Source of the DNA: a virus
Length of the DNA: 36,644 bases
IMG/VR virus record: IMGVR_UViG_3300030085_003125
Span: 15,150-51,793 of that record
Strand: one strand, 5' to 3'
Positions within the stretch are counted from its first letter, which is position 1. The number at the start of each line of letters is the position of its first letter. Made by a program: the position numbers and the translations under genes. The notes beneath the pieces are model-generated. The model saw only the letters and a list, made by a program, of their open reading frames with translations, was not told the origin of the DNA and did no database searches. This document shows positions 7,671-16,112 of this stretch, piece after piece.

Positions 7671-8671
7671 TTTGACTCCAATATTTTTTTCAAATCATCG
7701 TACTCTTTAAACTTACCTTTACCTGATATTAATTTATCTATGTTCTCTTTTGATAGTTTTAAAAACTCTTGAAAACTATCGTTCTTTTGATTGATAAATG
7801 AATATGGATTATCCTCGTCTTTTACATACACTCTCTTTTGTGGATGCCTTCTAGCATGGACATGTAAGATATTCTGACAAACAAATTGTAAATAGTCTTG
7901 TCCTAATAATTTATGAGACATGATTGATAACCCCTCATCATCATTATACAATAAACAAGATGGAATGTTGATACCAGACTTAATAAAATCTGACGATAAT
8001 ACCAAACAAGCACCACTCAGTTTAGGATGGGTAATGTATGAAAAATCAAAATCATCTGCCCTACCATTTATAGTATTCATCTTTTCTATTGACATCGGTG
8101 ACTTTGCTTGGTTAGGATTTAAATGTCCCTTATCATCATCAACAAATTCTATATCACGATAGTCCACATGAACTAACGGGTCCCAACTCGCATCCCACAT
8201 TTTTCTATCTGAAAAACTTAATAGGTATCTGTGAATATTTTGTTCGTCTGTATACTCTGCTAGTCTTTCTATTACTTGAAATGCCTCTCGTGGAAAAAAA
8301 CTATCTGTTTCACCCCACATCACATAATCCACTTTTTTACAATAGTTATAATTCAAATCTCTTCTGTAATCAGCATGGAAGTAAAATTCGTCACCATCCT
8401 TTATTTCTTGATTGACAATAAACCCCATAGATTCTAATGTAGCCACACCTTTTTTAAATTTAATTACCAACTCATGTTTCTTAATTTTATCGGTATCTAC
8501 CTTTTCAAAGTGTTGTAACATATTAAAACACAAATCAATAGTTACATTCTCTGTGTTTTCTACTGTCTCTAAAAGATTAACCATACCTTTTATAAAGTCA
8601 GCATACATTTCTATTTCGAACCACATCACATGAGTTCCAATTACATACTTTCTTTTTAATATATCACTCAT
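7667..8671 (-). CDS. GT-A-fold glycosyltransferase-like protein
   Basis: A 334-residue protein without a clear named family. Features of a GT-A enzyme are visible: EFYFHADYRRDLNY then DYVMWGETDSFFP (acidic DxD-like site), the mid-protein LSGACLVLSSDFI, then YNDDEGLSIMSHKLLG and HVHARRHPQ, which resemble the acceptor-side acidic helix and the final metal-binding histidine. It lies between gmd and a GT8-type gene with 4 and 8 bp overlaps, in keeping with sugar transfer. A nucleotide-sugar binding protein without activity cannot be excluded. Confidence 0.6.
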   Translation of the reverse strand: MSDILKRKYVIGTHVMWFEIEMYADFIKGMVNLLETVENTENVTIDLCFNMLQHFEKVDTDKIKKHELVIKFKKGVATLESMGFIVNQEIKDGDEFYFHADYRRDLNYNYCKKVDYVMWGETDSFFPREAFQVIERLAEYTDEQNIHRYLLSFSDRKMWDASWDPLVHVDYRDIEFVDDDKGHLNPNQAKSPMSIEKMNTINGRADDFDFSYITHPKLSGACLVLSSDFIKSGINIPSCLLYNDDEGLSIMSHKLLGQDYLQFVCQNILHVHARRHPQKRVYVKDEDNPYSFINQKNDSFQEFLKLSKENIDKLISGKGKFKEYDDLKKILESK

Positions 8672-9395
8672 AATTTTTCTTAACCTTTTCCCATAATTGT
8701 TTTATAAATCCATCTTGAAAATCTCTTGGTATACCATTGAAATGCCAAAACCAACCCATGTCCATAAAATAATAATTTTGTAGTATCTCTTTTCTAGCCA
8801 TGTGAACTAAATTAAACTTTTCTGACATGAAATGTATATCAGTATTATTGTAGGTATTAAAGTAGTTAAATGGCGTTTGGTCAAAACCCTTACGAACTTG
8901 TTTTTGAAAATCAAATATACTTTCAGAGTTATCAATATAAAATTGTTTAAATGATTGATATAAATCCTTGTGACTTTGGTCAAATAATTGTACGCCTGAA
9001 TTGAAATATCTTTCCCAATCTAAATCGATACCTTCAAATAATTGTTTATAAGCATTTATACTTTCCCAAACCCAACTTAAACCAGAATTATCTCTGACTA
9101 CATATAGTTTTTCCAACTCATTGTAATAATCAAATATATCAGGAGAATCCCAATGAACCATGACATCCGAATCTATGTAAAGATATCTATCATAGTCTGG
9201 TTTCAAATCAAAAATAAAGTATCTAAACCAATGTGGCGTACCCACATCGAATTGTGGTTTGTCAATCACATAAAAGTCTATGTCATATTTTTTACAATAA
9301 TGTAACCAACTCTGTTTTGTAACTTCATGAATTCCAGCATCGTCCACCTCTCGTTTTTCTTTGTTAACTGCCAGAGTGTATATTAATTTTTTCAT
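8664..9395 (-). CDS. Family 8-type glycosyltransferase
   Basis: A 243-residue protein with the GT8 pattern: RYLYIDSDVMV (DxD at D75/D77, binding Mn and the donor phosphates), NSGVQLFDQS, FDQTPFNYF and a final WHFNG that supplies the metal-binding histidine. GT8 enzymes are retaining transferases, such as LPS galactosyl- and glucosyltransferases (RfaJ/LgtC type). The ATG at 9393-9395 overlaps the preceding stop as ATGA. Likely adds a hexose to an LPS-like or virion glycan; donor unknown. Confidence 0.78.
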   Translation of the reverse strand: MKKLIYTLAVNKEKREVDDAGIHEVTKQSWLHYCKKYDIDFYVIDKPQFDVGTPHWFRYFIFDLKPDYDRYLYIDSDVMVHWDSPDIFDYYNELEKLYVVRDNSGLSWVWESINAYKQLFEGIDLDWERYFNSGVQLFDQSHKDLYQSFKQFYIDNSESIFDFQKQVRKGFDQTPFNYFNTYNNTDIHFMSEKFNLVHMARKEILQNYYFMDMGWFWHFNGIPRDFQDGFIKQLWEKVKKNYE

Positions 9396-10207
9396 TTTAC
9401 TTCCGGTCTACCTTGTCTATATTTATTCCAATTTTCATATTCTTTTACTAAATGGTCTAAATCACCTTGATTTCTTTTTCTTTGTAAATACCATTTCAAC
9501 CACTCTTCGTCTTTCATCCTTTCCTCACCAAATTCTTCAATCCATTTGTCCCTATGTTTTTCAGGATGAGGTTGACTATATCCAAATTCTTCTGTTGAAT
9601 CTTTTGAAAAACCTTGATTCTTTTTCCTCTGACCATGATAGAATCTTATATCAGCATCAGTATATGGCATACGAGTTCTGTTTTTTAGGTCTTGCATAAA
9701 GATATCACCTGATGACCAAGGCGAATAAGTCTTGAATACATCAGCATAACCTTTAGTCCACCCCCAAGTATCAGGTAAAGTCTTTTTCATGTTGTAACAT
9801 TTTAGTCCTATTACTGCTGGAATTTCCCACTTACCATTAAGTCCTTTTAAATCAGACAATTGTTGTTTGAGTCTGACATCCCATTCTGAATGTTGACAAA
9901 TTAAATCATCGGTCATAGCAAAAGCGATGTCTTCTGTTTTAGATATCTCTCTGTTTATTCTATCTGGCACGTTATTCCATCCACAAGGTCTGTCGTAAAT
10001 TATTTCAATACCACCACCTAAAAATTTTCCATTTTTTAAAACATTATTCCAAGCATCATATGTATTTTTAGTTTCCACATCATCATCATCAGCTAAGATA
10101 ACTACTCTTATATTCTCAGGATGTTTAGCTTTTAGAAGCCAAGATAATATTGTACCAATCATAAAGGATGGTCTTTTTCTAGTAGGTAAGAAAATGGTTG
10201 TCTTCAT
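9392..10207 (-). CDS. GT-A glycosyltransferase-like protein, paralogue of 11796-12596
   Basis: A 271-residue protein starting MKTTIFLPTRKRPSFM. The ATG at 10205-10207 is chosen because it makes an ATGA overlap with the PfkB kinase gene; a longer frame adds 14 residues lying inside that gene. Motifs: VVILADDDDVET (acidic patch), IAFAMTDDLICQHSEWD (DxD-like metal site), and DADIRFYHGQ with a C-terminal basic region HRDKWIEEFGEERMKD. The same architecture, including a DKW/DKYGEE-type tail, occurs in 11796-12596, so the two are paralogues flanking the kinase-cupin group. Probably a GT2-like transferase. Confidence 0.68.
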   Translation of the reverse strand: MKTTIFLPTRKRPSFMIGTILSWLLKAKHPENIRVVILADDDDVETKNTYDAWNNVLKNGKFLGGGIEIIYDRPCGWNNVPDRINREISKTEDIAFAMTDDLICQHSEWDVRLKQQLSDLKGLNGKWEIPAVIGLKCYNMKKTLPDTWGWTKGYADVFKTYSPWSSGDIFMQDLKNRTRMPYTDADIRFYHGQRKKNQGFSKDSTEEFGYSQPHPEKHRDKWIEEFGEERMKDEEWLKWYLQRKRNQGDLDHLVKEYENWNKYRQGRPEVK

Positions 10208-10959
10208 ACAGTAGAAACCCCATGTTTTTGTACCACAATTTTGGTACACTCTTGAGCAAAATCGATAGCCTTTTCAATGTCATTTGTTTTTAAATATTTT
10301 ACAACTAAACCAGCAATAAAAGTATCCCCAGCGCCTGAGATATCTTTTACAAGAACATCCTCTGTTGGATATATTCTACCTTGAAAAAGACAACCCTCGT
10401 TTCCTTTGGTGACGATAGTTTTATCCATTATGTCATTGTCTTTGAAAAACTTTTTATTTGACTCGTACTCCGATGAGTTTATTTTTAGGTAATCAACATC
10501 ATTTATCCAATCACCAAGTTCTTTTTTAGTGTCAACAAATACATTGATATTGTTTTTAGCAATATATTCTATATCATCTTCATGTAAAAAACCTTTACAA
10601 TAATCTGATATGATTATAGCACCTACCTCTACTTCTCCACCCAATCCTATTCTACACTTGTTACCCTTTGGTAATTCAACAGCAACTCTATCACAATAAT
10701 CATGTTCATCTACCCTTAAAACCAATTGTTTTGATTTTTCGTCCACATATCGTACTTTTTTAATACTATTAGGATTTGTTATGGTGTATATTGTACATCC
10801 TAAAGCCTCAACATTATTAGCCACATTCTTTGCCATCCCATCATTACTTAGTTCCCTATTTGGATTAAAGACAGGAACAGGTGCCTCTGGTGTCAATCTA
10901 TTGATGTAACCATACACAAAAATATCTTTACAACTATCTCCTATTATTAATACTTTCAT
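10204..10959 (-). CDS. PfkB-family sugar kinase, HldE/RfaE N-domain-like
   Basis: A 251-residue kinase. The N-terminal INRLTPEAPVPVF (19-31) is a hallmark of heptose-7-phosphate 1-kinases (HldE N-domain, RfaE1), followed by GMAKNVANN (41-49) where the family has GGAANVA. The catalytic DISGAGDTF (206-214) carries the anion hole and base D212. HldE kinase domains are about 310 residues; this one is about 60 shorter and lacks the nucleotidyltransferase domain. In the host, HldE phosphorylates D-glycero-D-manno-heptose 7-phosphate toward ADP-heptose for LPS core. The phage enzyme might boost heptose supply or act on a related sugar phosphate. It overlaps a cupin gene by 4 bp. Family firm, substrate inferred. 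Confidence 0.78.
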   Translation of the reverse strand: MKVLIIGDSCKDIFVYGYINRLTPEAPVPVFNPNRELSNDGMAKNVANNVEALGCTIYTITNPNSIKKVRYVDEKSKQLVLRVDEHDYCDRVAVELPKGNKCRIGLGGEVEVGAIIISDYCKGFLHEDDIEYIAKNNINVFVDTKKELGDWINDVDYLKINSSEYESNKKFFKDNDIMDKTIVTKGNEGCLFQGRIYPTEDVLVKDISGAGDTFIAGLVVKYLKTNDIEKAIDFAQECTKIVVQKHGVSTV

Positions 10960-11405
10960 TTTTTATCTCCTAATCCGTTATCCCTTTCAAACTCTTCTAC
11001 ACTCTTCCAAACTTCTGCTTGACTATCTCCTGGTAATACTCTATAGGAATCTGAATCCTCATGGTGAGTTGACACCTCAAATATTCTACCATCTGTTAGA
11101 GCTTCCAACTGATGTGGTTGACCAGGATATTGTCTGACCACCCAACCAGGTTCTAATGTCAAAGTGGTTGGTAATGCATTTTCAGTATCAATAAACGTGT
11201 ACCTAAACTGACCTTCTTCTACCCACCAAGTCTCATCTTTTTTCATGTGGTAGTGCATTGAAAATTTACAACCCTTGTTAAATACTAATATCTTTCCACA
11301 ATACAATTCATTGTTCTCTATGATTATTTCCTTACCCCAACCCTTTGGAATGTGACAAGCCTCTTCCATGTAGACTGGTGTTTTTATGTCCCCATGCTGT
11401 AACAT
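10956..11405 (-). CDS. Single-domain cupin, mannose-6-phosphate isomerase-like
   Basis: A 149-residue cupin with metal ligands H51 and H53 (SMHYHMKKDE), E58 and H98 (YPGQPHQLEA), in the order of cupin motifs 1 and 2. KGWGKE near residue 21 recalls the KPWG motif of type II phosphomannose isomerases. Possible roles are sugar isomerisation or epimerisation, or metal-dependent sugar binding. The ATG at 11403-11405 overlaps the previous stop as TAATG, so I use it and not a TTG two codons earlier. It is cotranscribed with the HldE-like kinase, which suggests they act on the same sugar phosphate. Confidence 0.75.
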   Translation of the reverse strand: MLQHGDIKTPVYMEEACHIPKGWGKEIIIENNELYCGKILVFNKGCKFSMHYHMKKDETWWVEEGQFRYTFIDTENALPTTLTLEPGWVVRQYPGQPHQLEALTDGRIFEVSTHHEDSDSYRVLPGDSQAEVWKSVEEFERDNGLGDKK

Positions 11406-11806
11406 TACCAACTAATCTCCCAATCCTTGAACTCGGCAGCAATACAATCTATCTTGTAGTCTTTTCTACCACCATCTTGTAATTGGTCTTGTATGATATT
11501 TTTAGCAGTATTTCTAATACCATTTAATCCATGAGTCAAACCAAGATTCCCATCACCTTCACCAGCTCTGTACTTGGTTTCGTTATGCCAGATATGTAGA
11601 TTCATTTGAGCCAATACTATAATAGCTCTTATCATTTCACCACTTGGTTTTTCCCAATTCATAACTTGATTTAAGTCATGAACTATGTCTTCAATTTCCT
11701 TAGCGTACTCTTCCTTATGTTCCGTAATGAAAACCTCTTTTAACTGAATGATAGAAAGTCTGTCTATCAACTCAGCCACAGTAGGTAAGTATTTTCTATT
11801 TGCCAT
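11405..11806 (-). CDS. Conserved hypothetical protein (133 aa)
   Basis: A 133-residue, mainly helical protein. It opens MANRKYLPTVAELIDRLSI, followed by QLKEVFITEHKEEYAKEIED; proteins with a similar LPTVxELIDRLxIxxLKE start occur, to my recollection, in sugar and LPS clusters of marine phages and bacteria, with no known function. The tail has RNTAKNIIQDQL and a final KDWEISW. There are no cysteines and no membrane segment. It sits between the cupin and a GT gene with overlaps of 1 and 11 bp. A small accessory or regulatory protein for the neighbouring enzymes is possible. Confidence 0.6.
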   Translation of the reverse strand: MANRKYLPTVAELIDRLSIIQLKEVFITEHKEEYAKEIEDIVHDLNQVMNWEKPSGEMIRAIIVLAQMNLHIWHNETKYRAGEGDGNLGLTHGLNGIRNTAKNIIQDQLQDGGRKDYKIDCIAAEFKDWEISW

Positions 11807-12596
11807 AATAATCCTTAAATTTTTTAACTATTGAATTATACTCATCACCTAATTCGTCATGATGGAATCTATATAATTCATTCTTATGTTTAGTAGACTC
11901 CACCCACTCTGAATCTTTTATTAGTTCTTCCCCATACTTATCCACCCACAGTTGTTTATCTTTTTCTACCGATGGTGGTTTCCTATGATTTTCTATATAG
12001 TCTTTTGGTAGGAATCCTAACTTTCTCTGTAAGTGCCATACATCTACTTTTGGTCTAATTATAGCAGCACCAGTATCTCTAGCCATATCCCTAACATACG
12101 AATCAGTACCAGGAGTTATTGTATATTTTCCTGCAATATCTAACCATTTTCTATTTAGACCATACATGTCAGGATGTTGTTTCTCATTGTTTTTTCCACA
12201 CATCCACACCAATATCGACCTATCCTTACCATCTTTATCATAAACTTTATTTACATCATTACTAATTATTCTATCCCAACCAGGAGTAGTCACATAATTG
12301 TCGTCACATATTATCAACAACACTTCACCCTTGTAATGTGGTAACATTTGATTATTTCTTTTATATAAATTAATATAACCCATAGGTGGCCAAGTTATCA
12401 AACTTGAACTAGCTCCAAAAAATGTAATAATATGTTGTATATCATTATAAGTCTTAATAGACTCTTTATCGTCATCATCTAAAGCAATAACAAAATCTAA
12501 GTCCTCTTTAATATCTGCAGTTGTCAACCAATTTATTATAGTAGCAGATAAATAATTTGGTCTACCTCGTGAAATTATACCTATGGACAATTTCAT
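11796..12596 (-). CDS. GT-A glycosyltransferase-like protein, paralogue of 9392-10207
   Basis: A 266-residue protein opening MKLSIGIISRGRPNYL, the start of a GT2-like fold. VIALDDDDKES is the acidic patch, LLIICDDNYVTTPGWD the DxD-like site, and the C-terminal part (VDVWHLQRKLGFLPKDYIE, then LWVDKYGEELIKDSEW) mirrors the paralogue at 9392-10207. It overlaps the RMD-like gene by 4 bp and the small hypothetical gene by 11 bp. Likely cytoplasmic sugar transfer, donor unknown. Confidence 0.68.
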   Translation of the reverse strand: MKLSIGIISRGRPNYLSATIINWLTTADIKEDLDFVIALDDDDKESIKTYNDIQHIITFFGASSSLITWPPMGYINLYKRNNQMLPHYKGEVLLIICDDNYVTTPGWDRIISNDVNKVYDKDGKDRSILVWMCGKNNEKQHPDMYGLNRKWLDIAGKYTITPGTDSYVRDMARDTGAAIIRPKVDVWHLQRKLGFLPKDYIENHRKPPSVEKDKQLWVDKYGEELIKDSEWVESTKHKNELYRFHHDELGDEYNSIVKKFKDYYGK

Positions 12597-13564
12597 ACTT
12601 TACTTCTCCAATATTTTAATAAGTCCTCACAAACATTAGTCAAGTTTTTCATTGGTGTCCACCCAAACTCATGTCTAAATTTAGAGGTATCTGGTATCTG
12701 TAATGTAATATCCGTAGGTCTAAGTCTAGCCTCATCTAATTTCTTTTTCAAATCTTTTTTAGTAGACATACTGATTAACTTATCTAAGGCATCACCAACA
12801 GTACAAGTTTGTTCACCACCTATGTTGTAAACCTCTCCAAACTTTTTACTATTAGAACACACCCAATAAGCACTTATCGCATCATCAACGTGAGCATAGG
12901 TTCTCGTTGAGTCTAAATTACCATGATATATGAATTGTTCTCCTTTGAGTTTTTCAGCCTTGGCAATCTGATAAGCAAATGATGACAGAGCAAACTGTTT
13001 ACCCCTACGAGCACCCTCATGACTAAACATACGAGTTATGATAATCTTCATGCCATGTGCCTTATGATAATACTGAGACATTAAATCATGTCCGACCTTT
13101 GATATCGAATATGGATTCGCAGCTCTGATAGGATTGGTTTCTTTGATTGGAACTTCATCCTCTTCTGGCATGCCATAAACCTCACTTGTTGATATACTGA
13201 CTATGACAGGATCGTAATCTGATTCCTTAATTGCCTCTAATAAATGTGTAGTTCCAAGTGTGTTTGTCTGTAACGTTATAACTGGCATCTTAAAACTAAC
13301 TTCGGGAAAACTCTGAGCAGCAAAATGAAATACCTTTTCAGGTTTAGAAACCTCTACTGCCCTTCGAATACTATGAGCATCAAGTAAATCACAATCAACA
13401 AACTCAAGTCTTTCATCATCGATGTGGTCAACATTTTTAGTGTCTTCCATCCATCGTTTTGTACAGTATACCTTTTGGTCTGGTCTTATGGCATATTTCA
13501 ATATGTAATCAATCATATGACTACCGACAAAACCTGTACCACCCGTTACTAAAATATTACGCAT
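12593..13564 (-). CDS. Extended SDR, Gmd/Rmd-like sugar nucleotide dehydratase or reductase
   Basis: A 323-residue extended SDR. TGGTGFVGSHMID (7-19) is the NAD(P) loop, ISTSEVYG (124-131) the active-site serine/threonine region, and Y152-x3-K156 (NPYSISK) the catalytic pair. RMFSHEGARRGKQF and LDSTRTYAHVDDA are typical of the Gmd/Rmd branch, as is ARLRPTDI near the C-terminus. Rmd reduces GDP-4-keto-6-deoxy-D-mannose, the Gmd product, to GDP-D-rhamnose, which would make sense with gmd in the same island; a second dehydratase is the alternative. It overlaps the Fcl-like gene by 8 bp. Confidence 0.82.
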   Translation of the reverse strand: MRNILVTGGTGFVGSHMIDYILKYAIRPDQKVYCTKRWMEDTKNVDHIDDERLEFVDCDLLDAHSIRRAVEVSKPEKVFHFAAQSFPEVSFKMPVITLQTNTLGTTHLLEAIKESDYDPVIVSISTSEVYGMPEEDEVPIKETNPIRAANPYSISKVGHDLMSQYYHKAHGMKIIITRMFSHEGARRGKQFALSSFAYQIAKAEKLKGEQFIYHGNLDSTRTYAHVDDAISAYWVCSNSKKFGEVYNIGGEQTCTVGDALDKLISMSTKKDLKKKLDEARLRPTDITLQIPDTSKFRHEFGWTPMKNLTNVCEDLLKYWRSKV

Positions 13565-14525
13565 TTATAACCTCTTCATAATGATTCAATGTTTTTTGTA
13601 TACCTTGTTCAATAGATATTTTAGGAGTCCAACCAAACAAGTTTTTAGCTCTACTAATGTCTAATGCTAACTTATTACCAAAACTTGGTTTGGTTTTATC
13701 ATACCTAATATACAAATCTTTTTTATAAATATCAACAACTTTTTTGACCAACTCAGATATTTCTATTCCACTACCAATACCCACGTTTATTAGCTCAAAT
13801 TGTGACTCTTGTTTCATAACCTTTTCCACACAACTAACTAAATCCTCCACATGAAGTAAATCTCTTTTTTCCTTACCCTCACCCCACACTACGATTTCCT
13901 CAATAGCATTTACTACTTTTACTATTGTCGCAGCAAAAACATGACTACGTTCTAAATCAAATTTATCATAAGTTCCATAAATGTTAGATTGTCTTAGAAC
14001 AGTAAATTTAGTTTTGCCTAAATCAGAATAAAATTTACACATCTTTTCGAGATAAAGTTTGGTGTTACCAGCTCCATAATATTTAGAGAATATATCAACG
14101 TTTTCATCCACATCAGTTTCTTTTAATAACTCATCACTTGATTGATACATTAGAGTGCAACTTGGAAAGATAAAATGACCAACCTCTTTTTCAAAAGCTT
14201 CTCTCATCAATAAAGAATTCATCACCGCATTATCAGTCACATGCACATATGGTTTACTAACTATGTCTTTAGCACCAGAAGTTACGGCAGCATATTGTAA
14301 GATAACGTCAATATCTGAAGTAACTATTCTTTGAACATCTTTTGAGTTTGTTAAATCACCTTGTACCCACTCGACATTACGATAAAGTTCAGTTATATTA
14401 GCGTTCTTATGCCACACAGCTTTAACCTCAAATTCCTCTTCAGAAAAGTGTCTAGCTCTTGTAAAATTATCTAATAAATTTCTACCTATAAAACCAGAAG
14501 AACCACATATTAATATCTTTTTCAT
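13557..14525 (-). CDS. GDP-fucose-synthase-like epimerase/reductase (Fcl/ColC type)
   Basis: A 322-residue extended SDR. CGSSGFIGRNLLD (7-19) binds NADP. S122 and C123 (FPSCTLMY) match the Ser and Cys of GDP-L-fucose synthase, and H195 in LERSHVFAAT matches its catalytic His. Fcl and ColC epimerise and reduce GDP-4-keto(di)deoxyhexoses to L-fucose or L-colitose. The usual Y-x3-K appears here as Y150-G-A-G-N-T-K156, i.e. Y-x5-K, a two-residue insertion relative to YGATK. With gmd and the ColD-like gene this is the best candidate for the final colitose step. The 4 bp overlap with the next gene ties it to an oxygenase. Confidence 0.76.
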   Translation of the reverse strand: MKKILICGSSGFIGRNLLDNFTRARHFSEEEFEVKAVWHKNANITELYRNVEWVQGDLTNSKDVQRIVTSDIDVILQYAAVTSGAKDIVSKPYVHVTDNAVMNSLLMREAFEKEVGHFIFPSCTLMYQSSDELLKETDVDENVDIFSKYYGAGNTKLYLEKMCKFYSDLGKTKFTVLRQSNIYGTYDKFDLERSHVFAATIVKVVNAIEEIVVWGEGKEKRDLLHVEDLVSCVEKVMKQESQFELINVGIGSGIEISELVKKVVDIYKKDLYIRYDKTKPSFGNKLALDISRAKNLFGWTPKISIEQGIQKTLNHYEEVINA

Positions 14526-15349
14526 CTTTCACTCCATATTTGGTCAATTGATTTTGAGTGATAACCAAACTTACCACCTGGTTTAAACTCAGCTTTCATT
14601 CTACCAAGACCAGTATAACCATCTTTAAATTCATCTACGGGATTAAGTCTAACATCCATAGAGACTCGTGTCGTATCATCTGAACTTCTATCAATAGCAG
14701 AATGAATCATTCTCGAATCAAACATGATAATTCTATTAGAGTCAGCTTCAGATGTAATACCCTCTCCAATAGAGTTGAATTCTTTACTTTGTGATTCAGC
14801 GTCTTGATAAAATTTTGACCTATCAAAATCATAACTTGAATACCAACCTTCACAATCCTTCAGATTATTACCAATAACGAAACCTGTCTGTTCGTTATTT
14901 GTAAATCCCCACCATAAATTAATTTCTTGTGGTGGATGTCCTAAATCCATATCTGTATGGTATTTGGATATTGTTTTTTGCCCTTTAAACCAAAACCTAA
15001 TTGTTGGTGTTTCTTGAAAGTAAAAATCACATTTTAAAACTTCATCTCTTATTTGTTTTAAAAACTTATGATAAAGTTCGAAATAAGTTTCATCTTCTAT
15101 CTCATAAAACATTTGTCCCAATTTACTAATACCATCATCAGGACCAGTTACTTGATATTCTAAATCAACATGATTATGTATTTGATTTAAATCAAAATCA
15201 TCTGTCTCGGTGATATTTTTTTCAACCAAGAATTTTTTAATAGCTCGATTAAAAGAACCTAACCAAGTTGACTCCAAATCATCAAGAAATAATTTATCTT
15301 GACCAAATAGCTTTTTTAACTTACCATCAAAATCGTAACAATTATTCAA
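14522..15349 (-). CDS. Fe(II)/2-oxoglutarate-type oxygenase
   Basis: A 275-residue protein with H131-x-D133 (SKYHTDMDLGHPP), EINLWWGFT, and H216 with R228 or R234 (MIHSAIDRSS, TTRVSMDVRLNP). This is the 2-His-1-carboxylate triad plus 2-oxoglutarate arginine of the double-stranded beta-helix oxygenases. It overlaps the Fcl-like reductase (4 bp) and the PhyH gene (8 bp), so it probably acts on a sugar nucleotide or sugar product. The start ATG lies inside the PhyH end. The substrate is unknown; an uncoupled or structural role cannot be excluded. Confidence 0.72.
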   Translation of the reverse strand: MNNCYDFDGKLKKLFGQDKLFLDDLESTWLGSFNRAIKKFLVEKNITETDDFDLNQIHNHVDLEYQVTGPDDGISKLGQMFYEIEDETYFELYHKFLKQIRDEVLKCDFYFQETPTIRFWFKGQKTISKYHTDMDLGHPPQEINLWWGFTNNEQTGFVIGNNLKDCEGWYSSYDFDRSKFYQDAESQSKEFNSIGEGITSEADSNRIIMFDSRMIHSAIDRSSDDTTRVSMDVRLNPVDEFKDGYTGLGRMKAEFKPGGKFGYHSKSIDQIWSER

Positions 15350-16112
15350 AATTAACCTCTATTCTTTTGGAGCTTCTACCGATTAAATATTTCTCACCTT
15401 TAGTTATGTAACAACATGTGAACCACGGCCTTGAATTGTTAGAATCGTTACCATATGAACCATGTATGGTGTTACCATGTAAAAATACAACTGAACTTGG
15501 TGGTGTATGTATGTCTATCCTTTTATCTTTAAACTCTTCTGGTATTTGACACTCTCTACCTGGATTTTCGTTTGGATTTTCTCTATAACTTTTTTTATCT
15601 GGTGCTGGTAATAATGGTAACTTATGTGTACCAGGATAAATATAAATACCACCATTCGTAGGTGATGATTCTCTTAAAAACCAATTTACAGTAATATACT
15701 GACCATTTTCGTTACTAAGATATCTGTTGTCTTGATGTGGTGCCCAAGCTTGAGATGCATAGGAACTATTTGCTTCCTTAAAAATCATCTGTGTACTGAG
15801 ACCAACCACATCTTTACCTTGTAGTGTTCTTAATATTTTGATTATAGTTTTGTTTTTTAACACCATTTTAGACAACTCTACTGTGTCTACTATCTCATCG
15901 ATTGTCAAATTAGATTTAGGTCTTTCGTCTAATTCATATAGTGTATCATACCTATCAGGATTTATTATAGCAGCAAAATCATTATTTGCATGTCTTCTTA
16001 TAGCAGATAAATACCTCTCTGTAAAATCCTCACTATATAATCCGTTAATTATCAGATATCCATTTTCGTTATAAAAGTCAATGTCTGATTGTTTTAATTT
16101 ATAATCTCTCAT
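15342..16112 (-). CDS. Phytanoyl-CoA dioxygenase (PhyH)-family oxygenase
   Basis: A 256-residue PhyH-like protein. The opening LKQSDIDFYNENGYLIING (6-24) is the PhyH N-terminus, WAPHQDNRY holds the iron pair H126-x-D128, IYIYPGTHK follows, and H217 with R228 (NTIHGSYGNDSNNSRPW) completes the Fe and 2-oxoglutarate sites. PhyH enzymes hydroxylate lipids and natural products, including sugars and amino acids. The neighbours are an oxygenase and an SDR that lacks its catalytic tyrosine. Substrate unknown; family assignment strong. Confidence 0.85.
   Translation of the reverse strand: MRDYKLKQSDIDFYNENGYLIINGLYSEDFTERYLSAIRRHANNDFAAIINPDRYDTLYELDERPKSNLTIDEIVDTVELSKMVLKNKTIIKILRTLQGKDVVGLSTQMIFKEANSSYASQAWAPHQDNRYLSNENGQYITVNWFLRESSPTNGGIYIYPGTHKLPLLPAPDKKSYRENPNENPGRECQIPEEFKDKRIDIHTPPSSVVFLHGNTIHGSYGNDSNNSRPWFTCCYITKGEKYLIGRSSKRIEVNFE

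Noticed and set aside
9361-9699. Plus-strand frame of 112 codons rich in Leu and Phe, resembling a membrane protein.
   Set aside because: It is antisense to the well-supported glycosyltransferase gene at 9392-10207, and its hydrophobicity is a by-product of the complementary lysine- and glutamate-rich codons.
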